Of a stretch of DNA of 64,000 nt, positions 12,317-22,800 are shown one piece after another. Source of the stretch: Yamagishiella unicocca (lineage: Eukaryota > Chlorophyta > Chlorophyceae > Chlamydomonadales > Volvocaceae); assembly GCA_003116995.1 (NCBI GenBank), contig BDSL01000003.1:1860001-1924000 (forward strand). The letters are read 5' to 3'. Below the pieces are notes generated by a model that worked only from the letters and a program-made list of their open reading frames with translations, had not been told where the DNA came from and did no database searches. Each line of letters begins with the position of its first letter. The first letter of the stretch is position 1. A program made the position numbers and the translations under genes.

Positions 12317-15300
12317 ATGCAGCTTGGAGGCCCCACGCTAGGGCACACATCTGGAGTGGATGACATGTCGTGGAAAACCTTGCCAACATGCCTCGCGCCA
12401 GCGGACCTCGACGCCAGCGGACACCCATGCGCCCTCGAGCGCGTGCAAAGCCTGGGGACCAGCGGACCGTTGGTAGATCTCTTGCATCGGGGCGGTCCAT
12501 ACAGCGGATTCTTCGCATGGGGTTTGGCTCCTGCTGGCGACCGGCACCGACGTACAGAGTCTGCGCAGAACGTGGCAACTGCGCCTACAGAGGCCCCCGA
12601 AAGCAAGCACTTATCAGGCATTCCGGGTTCCAGCGGATTTTCGGTACCCCAGCGCGCCCCCACGCATCCCAGCGGACTGCTCCATGGGACGCAACCCAAG
12701 CTCAGCGGAAGCGGCGGTCAGGGGCCAGCCCCGACGCTTCCCTGCGCTGCGCCGCCCCAGCCAGCTAACAGGCAGCTGGATGAGGGGCAGTCCACGCCGG
12801 CGCAGCCGCGCCTATTACGGCGGTGGCAAGCGTCCTCCGGCTCGCAGCAGGGAGCAGGAGAGTTGCGGCCGAGCTCAGAGCGCTGTCAGCAGCGGCTATC
12901 CGGACGGCTCGCTGATGACGAGGGCGGGACGCAGCCCGCGAATAGTAGCGCCTGTAGCACCGGCAGCGAGCGTCTCGGGGGTGCACCGCGCGACACCAAC
13001 ATAGCCCGCGATGTGGGTCGTGCAGCTGCCTGCTCTGCAGCTATCAATGACGATCGCGAGGGAGAAGGCACTTGCGGCGGCCTCAGGCCCCGCAGCCACA
13101 GCGCCAGCTGGCAATGCGGATCCAGACCCAGATCCAGATCCAGATCCATCGCGGACAGCGCTTCAAAGCTCCTGGGCATCTCCTCGTGGCTGCTGGTTCT
13201 GTCCGCGTGCGCCGCGGTCGGACCGCCGTACTACCTCAGTCCCCTGTCGCCCACGTCGCTGTGCCCCACCATCCAAACCGACGCCTACCTCAACCAATCT
13301 TGCACCCTGCAATACGTAGACGAATCCGCGCCTTGCAATATCCTCGTCGCCTGTGCCGACTGTATGGGGAGCTCAACCCTGTAAGTGCACAGTCCCTGCT
13401 ACTGCTGCTAATGTCTCGCATCCCCTGTTTTGAGCTGTTTGGGCCAAAGCGCCTCACATCGCAGCACACTTCCCCGTTACAACCACGGGGTTTCCTCTCA
13501 CGCCCCGCCACCCCCTGACTGCCTTGCCGCCCCGCTGCAGGCCCACATGGACTGTGTACGTCATGCCCGACAAGGTTGTGAAGGCGTCCACGACGCGAGT
13601 GCTGTGCCCCAGCTTCAACCTCAACGACGATTACATCGCTGAGCTTAAGCTTGTCTTTATGCTTGGCGATGGTCCTTGTCCGCCGGACACCAGCACCATC
13701 CAGTGCACCAGCGCGCCCTCGTCGCCGCCGCCGCCTAAGCCTCCGCCACCCAGGTCCCCCTCTCCACCTCCACCACCACCCCGCCCTCCGCTGCCGCGCC
13801 CACCAGCATCGCCGCCGCCATTGCCCTCCCCGCTGCCCCCGCGGCCACCGTCACCCAATCCAGCTCCCTGGCCGTCCCCCGCCAGGCTTCCGCCTCCCTC
13901 TCCATCGCCGCCGTCGCCAGCTCCTTTCCCACCACCGCCTGCTCCTCCCCCCAGGCCGCCCCCCAGCCCGCCTCCCTCCCCAGTGCCGCCTCTGCCGCCA
14001 CCACCATTTCCGCTACCGCCACCTCATCCGAGCCCGTTGATATCCCCTCCGCCCCCACCGTCGCCACTCTTGGCACCGCCACCCCGGCCGTCGCCACCCC
14101 CGCCGCCGTCACCTCCCCCGTTGTCACTGTCGGCGCCGTCACCTCCCCCGTTGTCACTGTCGGCGCCGTCACCTCCCCCGTTGTCACTGTCGGCACCGTC
14201 GCCCCCGCCGCCCCGGCCGCCACCACCCCCTAACCCATCCAACAGTCCACCCCCGATACCTCCATTTGCACCTGTTGCTGTCTCCGAGACAGGAAACGAC
14301 TCGTTGGTCATTGGGTCAACTCCCCTGCTGCCACCCCCACCCAGCCCTACCAAGCCACCACCAGCGGTGCTCCTCCCCAGTCCACCATCGCCACGACCTT
14401 CGCCGCCTCAGCCGCCGCCTGCTCCCATGCCTAGGCCTCCGCCGCCGGTACCGCCGTCACCGCCGGTACCACCCCAACCACCGCTGCAACCTCCTGATCC
14501 ACAACTGCCGCCCAGTCCGCCCAATCCACCAAGACCGCTGCCACCAAGCCCTCCAAGTCCCATAATCTCCCCACCGCCGCGTCCGCCGCCGCCTAGGCCA
14601 CCGCCGCCACCCGCGAATATCGAGTTCGTACCCCCCGCCTACAAGTTTACAAGCTACTACGGCGTCACTATGCAACCGACAACCGCGCGGCTCAAGGCAA
14701 TTTCCTCAAACATAGCCAACCAGTTGCGCATCGATGCGGCTGCGGTGACGAGTGAGGTGGTGACGGCCTTTGTCGCGACCCTCTACGAGGTTTACCAGGC
14801 GCCGTCCGGAAGTAGCAGTGGCTCCACTGCGGCGGGCCACCGCCGTCGGGCGCTACTACAGACCCGTCCCCCACCTCCGGCCCCACCCTCTCCTGTGCCA
14901 CCTCGCCCACCCTCTCCTACGCCACCTCGCCCACCCTCGCCTGTGCCACCTCGCCCACCCTCGCCTGTGCCACCTCGTCCACTCGCGCCTACGCCACCTC
15001 GCCCGCCCGCGCCTGTGCCACCTCGCCCGCCTGTACTGGCGCCGTCACCCCCACCCGCGCCTCGCCCGCCTGTACTGGCGCCGTCACCCCCACCCGCGCC
15101 TCGCCCGCCTTTACCGGCGCCGTCACCCCCACCCGCGCCTATCCCGCCTACACCTTTTCCACCATCGCCGCCGAAACCCTCATCGCCTCCCAGTCCGGGC
15201 CCCTCACCGCCTCCATCGCCGCCTACGCCACCGCCTACGCCACCCTCACCACCGCAGCCCCCGTCTCCGCCCTCACCATCGCCACCGGTGCCACCCTCCC

Positions 15301-17773
15301 CTCCTTCCCCGCCGATGCCGCCAGCACCTTTGGGGTGTGTTCAGTGCACAAAGAGTTTGGAGCAGACCATGCTCACCAGCATCTGTTCGCAACTGGACGT
15401 CACGGACTGCAGGTAAGGGGACCCGATCCGCCGACGCGAACCTCAGCCCGCCCAGCCCAGCGCAGCGCAGCAACATCAGTTTTCGACAGATATTCGGCCA
15501 CACCGCACGTGCTGTGAAGCGGCCGCGCTGCCTCCAATCGCGCACGCAATAAACGTTTAGACCGTCGCCGATCGGACGCGGCACAAACGGTGCCGTACCC
15601 ATGGTGGCGCTGGCGTCCTCACATCTTTGACGCCCTCCGCTTCATTCCTCCCCGCGCCCGCCCTCCCGCCCGTCCCCTTTTACCCCAGCACCATCCAAAT
15701 CTCCTGCACCAACCCCAATGCCAACATCGCGGCCTTCCCGGCGCTGCCGCCCGACGCGACCGGCTACGGCGACAACTGCAGCGCGAGGCTGACGACCGTG
15801 TTCATCATCAGCGACCTCACTCAGCAGACCGCCTTCGCGATGTCGCTGCTTACCACTCAGGTGGGTGCGCAGTTGACGCGTCGGAGGGGGGGGGGGCGCA
15901 TGAGAGGAAAACCCGGGGAGGGTATGAGAGGAAAACCCGTGGGTCGGCACTGGGGGGAAGGCGGGACCAGGGAGGAGTGTGGTCGTCATGCGGGGATCCC
16001 GTATGCCGACGATGGAGGACAAAGGAAAAGGAAAGAAGGGGTGGCGAGTGGGGTGCGCTGGAGGGGCACTGTGGCACGCTGGTCGATGGCGGATGATGTC
16101 TCTCTCGGTAGCGATCGCTGAACTTTAGAGGCGGCGCCAATGGGCGAGGGCACCGAAGAGCTGGCGCCAATGAATGTGCTCCACGCGCGCTCCGCTTGCC
16201 GCACATGTTGAAATCCGCAAGATCCAGGCCTTGGCGTAAATGTCCGTCACCGCACAACTGCGCAGGTCACAGCCGGAGGATACCTCATCGTGTCGCCAAA
16301 CAGCAACAGCAAAATGGCCGTCTCGTCAACGCTGGAAGTCGATATCGTGAACCAGGGTACGACAACGCTTGAGGTGTCGGATCAGGTGGTGGCCAAGAGC
16401 ATTTCGTCGACGCTCGGACTGCTGCCTGATCAGGTAACCGTGAGCACTTGCGCCGTAGGGGCCAAACGGGGGCGTGGGACCGTTTGGCGGCGCAAAGCCG
16501 GCAGGCTTGGGGTTGGAGTCGGGCAGGATATGGAGGTGGAGGTGACACACTTCCTTCCACGTTTTGGGTGGGGCCGGGGCCATGGACTTGCGGGGCCCAT
16601 GGGCGCGCCGCGGTCAGCGGCACGCGTGTAGTGACTCCGCTTACTTTGTGGCGCTGCAACGCCAAGGTGGCTGTTGCACGCGAGCACCACGACGAGTGCG
16701 CCATCATCATTGGTAGTAGTAACTGTCACAGTGGGCCCCATACCATATGGTAGAGCCATCGGGCGCATCATTGGTGGTGGATGAGGCCCTCCTGCGTGAG
16801 TCACCGCGGCCTTGTTGCCTCCTGAGGCCGTCGCAATCCACCCCTCGCTGGCCACCCCAGGGCCCTTTCTCCAAATCCCAGCTAGCCGGCCCCATCCCTC
16901 CCGACCCTCCCAGGTCTTCATCGTTGACGGAAGCACAAACGGCACCGACGCCGGCGGTCTATCCCGCATCCCAGCGCCACCGCCGCCGCCCGAGCCCGAT
17001 TGCGAGGACCCCAAGCTGGGGAGCCTGTGCGGCGCTGAGGCAGTGGGCGCAATTGTGGGCATCGTCATCGGCGGCGTGCTGGTGATCGGCCTCCTGATCG
17101 CCCTGGTCTTCTGCCTCATTTCCAGGGTACGTGGCGGTCCGCCCCTGGGGTGTCTTTCGTCGCCTGTGTGTTGCCCGGCTCTGGCAGTGGCTTGCAACCC
17201 GCCGCAACGGCATACAAGCCGCCGGCACCGTGCTCGGGGGTGCCGCATTGGCTCATGCTAAGCGGCGGCAGCGGAGGGGCGCAATGCTCCTTAGGCGCAA
17301 GTGACTCCCAACGCGGACGCCTTTCCTGCCACACTTTGCCATTACGGGCGCCTACATATTTGTACATGCGGCACCCCTGTTGTGGACGGTCTTCCTCCCG
17401 TACGTTGAGCGCGCTGAAGCGGGAGATGTCACGCAGCACCTTTACCGCACGGTGCTTGTGTGTTTGTTAGTTTCTCGCTAAGCCGCGAAACTGGGAGGAG
17501 AAGTAACCAACCTGACTGCTTCTGTGTTACTGAGTTTCTTGCTAAGTCGCGAAACTCGAAGGAGAAGTAAACATCCTGACTGCGTATGTGTGCTTCTCAC
17601 AGGGCCGCCAGCCGGTTGTTCCTGTGGACGACTACGCCTGGGTAGCCAAGTACTCGCATGTGACTCCAGGCCTTGCAAATGCGTACTCGCCACCCGTCTT
17701 CCGAGCTACACCGTATTCAGTCGACATGAACCAACCGAACATGTATTATGGGACAGCGGTGATCAGGGAGTGA
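12317..17773 (+). CDS. Type I membrane hydroxyproline-rich glycoprotein (paralogue 1)
   Basis: Phase-consistent six-exon model: 12317-13380, 13541-15412, 15689-15860, 16266-16433, 16914-17126 and 17603-17773, encoding about 1219 residues. A low-complexity N-terminus of about 280 residues precedes a hydrophobic segment (LLGISSWLLVLSACAAVG). A Cys-containing ectodomain follows, then a long PPX/SPPP tract (13735-14620), a folded block containing YYGVTMQPTTARLKAIS, a second Pro-rich tract (14870-15330) and a Cys block (CVQCTKSLEQTMLTSICS). Near the C-terminus is a Gly/Val/Ile-rich transmembrane segment (AVGAIVGIVIGGVLVIGLL), then a 56-residue tail with DDYAWVAKYSHVTP. Such Pro-rich tracts are hydroxylated and glycosylated in volvocine walls. 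Start choice is uncertain: 12317 is the first in-frame ATG. A paralogue lies at 26989-30937. Confidence 0.8.
14095..14198 (+). repeat. Tandem coding repeat in the Pro-rich tract, unit 33 bases x3
   Basis: Three near-identical units encode SAPSPPPLSLS. They are in frame and differ by very few bases, which points to recent expansion inside the Hyp-rich domain. Confidence 0.8.
15025..15150 (+). repeat. Tandem coding repeat in the second Pro-rich tract, unit 39 bases x3
   Basis: Three units encode variants of RPPVLAPSPPPAP, in frame within the second Pro-rich block of the glycoprotein gene. Confidence 0.75.
16715..16772 (-). mobile_element. Short retroelement tail copy in glycoprotein intron 4
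   Basis: Read on the minus strand, this gives [19 protein letters not shown], matching the conserved 3' block of the element at 9244-10165. It lies within the intron 16434-16913, antisense to the host gene. Confidence 0.65.
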
Positions 17774-19820
17774 GAAGCAAGGCAGCCAGTGTTGTTCGGC
17801 CATGGCTTGGCGCAACGGTCACTGAAAAAATGGTGAGCCATCGACGAGCCTTGAGCGACACGGGTGGTGTGCGCCAAACTGCATCCCTAGCTGGTCGGTC
17901 GCTAACCAAAGAAGCTGTTTGTTGGGGAAATGAAATTAATTTCCCGTACCGATCGCCTTGTAGCGAGGTGACTTGTCCGTTTGGTTTGACACATGTAGTA
18001 ATAACCGTTCCAGAGGGCTCCAGACCTTGACAAGTGTGGCGACTTGGTAGGGCTCTTTCACTGTGGGTGACACGTAGGAGATTTCCTTGATCACGCGCTA
18101 GCCGCGTTTCCAGTTACCCAACGAGTAACGAAGCTCATGCAGAAAGGACGTCGGCGTGCCTCGACAGGCAGTGTGTGTGGGACCTGGGGTGTGGGGCGGC
18201 GAGGTGCCGTCGCACGCACACGAATAGACGGGCATATAGAAACATACTTGATTTCAAAGCAACCTTAAGTATGGAAGGACCTACGTCCGTGCCATCAATA
18301 CTGCATCATTGTCATACGTTAGCCACGTATGACGGGACATTTAGTGGCGTATTCGTCTTACCGTTGCTTGGACCATGGGTGGGGTGAATCAAGGTGACCC
18401 TGCAATTTTCCTCCGGTTCCGAAATGGATCCACACGGGGGAGGAATTCACGTGGGGAAGGGGGCTGCGAAGGCCTTACTAGTGGTACTGATTACAGTGGG
18501 CGCCAGATCACCGGGCGCATCGCCGGACACGCGAAGGGGTGACGTGCGTTATTACGATAGAGGGCGGTTGCCGGGGATCGTGCTGAAGCAAGGCCAGATA
18601 GTCCACGCGCCCTGGAGTGTGTGAGTAGAAAATCTCCTGCGGATTGGGAGGTAGGTCCGATCGGGAGCAGACGCGGGAACAGACGCCTCGTGTGGAGAAT
18701 TGTTTGCGTTGCCAATGGTCGCGTCGGGGAGTGAATGCGTGCCAGCTGTCGATGGTTCAGCGCGCTGCTCTGGTTTTGTAAGGTTGGACCTAGATCGTTA
18801 CCAGCGGCGATCGGCGCAGGCAATTGGAGTGACCTTGCTGCGCTTTTCGATGTAGGGTGCCTGCGTAGTCGTACAGTGGGTGCCATCGACCGCGGCTGTC
18901 ACCCTACCGTACCTGCAGCGGCCGTTATGAAGCCTTGCACGTGTCGCAAACATTTTCCCCACCTGGGGAATAAGCTATTCAAACGTATTGACGTGCATCC
19001 GCGTCAATCCGCCGCTCCCGAAACCCTGGCCGGCCGCTCTAGAAGAGGTTTCATCCACCGAAGCCTGTTGTCTACCCTATGCTCATCAAACTACCTTCGG
19101 TTTCATTACCCGCGGTTCCTCCTCGGCCAACATCCGCCATCGGACTCGCAAGGTTGCGGCTATCTCCTAGCATCCAAGTCACAAACTTCGCCAATTGCAT
19201 TAATAAATCACAATGCATTGAATATAATGAGGTGCACTGTGATCAGTTGAGCGTGGCGATGCCCAATGCAACATAACTGGGTAAGGAAGTATGTCCGACT
19301 TGATACTGACTCGATACTCTTCACGGGATCAGTGGATGCGCCAGAAACCTATAAGCTTCATCAAAAGATTTGTATACCTATGCATTGCAGTTGATAAGGG
19401 CTATCTTCCATGGATGTGGAATGTCAGACAGGGTCAGGCAGGCAGAACCGGACAGAGCGATGCTGGCCACCGCCGCGCCCCCCAAAACAGTTGAACCTGT
19501 ACTAGCAGAAATGCACTGTACATATATCTGGCCTGACTCCGAAAACGGCTCACCAGATGCACCGTTTGTCCGCCTAACGGCTCTCCGTTTGGTCGTTTGT
19601 CAGGGACTGTACCCAAAAATTGCTACTATCGTACGCACGCGTTTTTGCGGCTGGTCCACCAACACCTTGAAGATGTTGAACGCCGAGAGGACTCTAGCAG
19701 TTTCAGTGAGTAAACATTTACATACTCTGCTGTCAGACCTCAAGAGCCACAGTGGTCCTCCTAATTGCAGCGGCACAACAGCGCTCTGAGTGTCCTAACA
19801 AGTTCCCATACAACTTCTCC
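17774..19820. other. Intergenic region with one diverged element tail
   Basis: This is the 3' flank of the glycoprotein gene and the promoter side of the CobW gene. A diverged minus-strand copy of the retroelement tail sits near 18485-18530 (ATTACAGTGGGCGCCAGATC, then GGGCGCATCGCC). No exon is recognisable. Confidence 0.45.
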
Positions 19821-22800
19821 ATGTCGAGGGGCTCCAAAGGAAAGAAGCGCAAAATGACCGGCAGCGGCGTGGAGGCTACCGTCCGCGAGGCGACGGCTCG
19901 TGACAAGCGCATTCCCGTCACCTTGCTCTCCGGCTTCCTCGGCAGCGGAAAAACCACACTGCTAAAGCACATTCTTTCCAATCGTGAAGGACTCAAGGTA
20001 AATCGCAACGCCAACAAATTGACGCTTTCGGCCGCCGCCGCCCCCACTGGCCCCCATCGCCGCCGCCGCCTGGCAATTGCGGATAACATTGCTAGATAGG
20101 AAATTCCGCGGTGCAAGCTAGCGCACCGACACGCGTTGCGCCAATACCCTGACACCCGCACGACAGGTCGCTGTGATCGTCAATGACATGGCGGAGCTCA
20201 ACATCGACGGTGCGCTGGTGAAGCAAAGCAAGCTGATCCAACGGGAGGAGAAGCTGGTAAGGGGAGCACAGCAGCTCACTTCATTTGTGAACAATCCAAT
20301 GTACACGTCACTCACTCTCGTTTGGCCATCTGATCGTTAACGATCGCACCGAATCCGCGGCGGCTTTGTAAGGATGGATCGCTCGCGGCCTCACTCCATT
20401 CCCTTGCTCGTGTTCTCCTTGCTTCGTTATTGCTCGCGCCTTGGTTCGCGAAATACTGCCTGGCTGCTGACTTGATCCATATCCCTACCTCCCCCGCCCA
20501 CCGGACGGCCCCGGTGCACCCGCCCACGCATGCCAATGCGCAGATCACGATGCAAAACGGATGCATCTGCTGCACCCTGCGGGAGGACCTGGTTGAGGAG
20601 GTGGGGCGCCTGGCGATGGCTCGAGAGGTGGACTACCTGGTAATCGAGTCCACCGGCATCAGCGAGCCGATGCAGGTAGGCGTCGCGCGTGGCTGGGTGC
20701 ATCATACGTACATGCGTGGTGTTGGCTGATAAGCAGGGGATACCAAAAGGTACGAACGGACATATACGCGCCCGTCACTCCCATCCTGTGCATCAACTAA
20801 CACAGCAATCCCTTGATGATTTAAAATAACATCCAGATCTTGCTTGATAGCTTTGGTTTCCAGGTTTGTCGTACTCTGCGATCACTGTTACCGTGGGTCC
20901 CAGTCCGTAAGGTAGAGCCATCGGGCGTATCGCTTGACGCTGAAAGAGACGCAAAAGGAAGAAAAACATGTCGACCGAGAAACGGCAGACCTCCAGAATC
21001 CCCGAACAAAGGGCCCAGAGAACAACCAGCAGCAGCACCAACCATCCAGGGGGAAGTAGCCCAAATGGCCCCCTATAGTTGTTGTTGATAACTGTTGTTG
21101 TTGTAACGGTTACAGTGGGTTCCAGACCAAAAGGCAGAACCATCGGGCACATCGCCTGACACTGAGGAAGACGGAGGAGACAAAGACCGACGTGCACCGG
21201 AACAACGGCAAACCACCAGAACACCTATCGACAGGCCGTAGGCAAAAAGAGCAGCAGCCAGCACCCCAGGGGGAATTTGCACTAGAGGCTCCCCTATCAG
21301 GAACCGACCACCAACCAACCTAACAGCCTAGCAACCGACGAACCAGTGAAGCGCCGCACCGATGCAAGCATCGGGACCGTCCGCCTCTCATCCCTATAGT
21401 TGTGGCTTCATGTATGCTACTGACCATGCTGTCTTGCGCCTTGCAGGTGGCGGAGACTTTCACCTTCGAGCTGCCAGCAGGGGTACGGCAAGCTGCCGAA
21501 CCCGGCCCAGCCGCCGGCGCCGCCGCCAGCGGCGGTGGCGACGACAGCATAAAAAAGGCGCAGGGGAAGCGCCGCAAGAAGTCCCGCACGGGTCAGAGGG
21601 CCGGGGAGGACGACAGCGACGATGACAGTGTCGCAGATAACAGCAAAGGCAACGATTCAGCCCATTCAGACCAAGGGCGGCCTGCAGGGTCAGCGGCGGC
21701 CAGCACCGGCGGCCCTGGAGACAGGGCAGCGGCCGGCGGAGTGCCCCAGGTCCTGTCATCGGTGGCGCGGCTCGACACTTGCGTCACAGTGGTGGACGCT
21801 GCGACCTTCCTGGAAAACCTGACGAGCATAGAGGAGCTGTCGGACAGGTCGGCGAATGACAGTAGCTGCATCCGCTGTGCGTGGTGCATGCCTGGTAGTG
21901 CATTCTGGCAGCAACGTGTGCAGTGGCAGGCGCTCGCTCTGCACTCCTTTGCAAACCGCATCTCGTTGCTGAAGGATAAGAGAGCATCGGCCTCTCGCGC
22001 CCGTACGTAGCCCATCGGCTTTCTTCAGCCGCCCACTTAGTTTCAATCAAGGAATGAAATCGGGTCGGTTCCAATCAAGGAACGACACCGACACCTACCT
22101 CGCCTCTTCACCAACCAAAGAGCGATTCTGCGAAACGAATGCCCTTCCTTATCCATGTTTCGCAACCTGCCGCCTGCCTGTCTGTCGGTGTCTGCTGCCT
22201 TTCTGCCTGACGGCGGCCTCGCCCGCTTCCTGCGCTGCAGGTTTGCCGCAAACGAGGTGCCCCCAGGCGACGAGAGGCAGATCTCTACGCTCCTGCTGGA
22301 GCAGGTGGAGTTTGCGGACGTCCTGCTCCTCAACAAGTGCGACCTGGTCACCGAAGGTGGGTGATGAGGACACTCCGGTGTGAATATAAGAGCTCAGTTA
22401 GTTAACAGCGCTCGCTCGCTCTAGTAGTAGCTAGTAGGCACAGCCGCAAGCGCAAACCGCGGGCGGTTAAGACCAGCTAGGACGTGTCGAGATCCTGTCC
22501 TAAGTTGAGAATGGGTCACCCAAGCACTAGCATCACCAGGTTTACAGGTCGCAGAACCAGGACCGAACCACTTAGTGCTTAGCTGCTTATCATGTGACTT
22601 CTTTACTACTTCTTAATACAAAGCTCTGTTCTGGACTCTAACGCTAGCAGGGGCTCAGCCGTACAGACACGCATGGGGAGGGGGCAGACCGAACTTTTCC
22701 CCTCACCCCTGAATCGCGACAGGACGCAGGGGCCGATAAGGGCCTTCCCCTCGTCGTAGCCGGTAGGGTGACTAATGCACGCACCGTATGTACACGCCCC

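Noticed and set aside
13631..14353. Minus-strand Gly/Thr/Val-rich frames opposite the first glycoprotein gene
   Set aside because: Shadow frames of the Pro-rich exon with no splice sites or start context.
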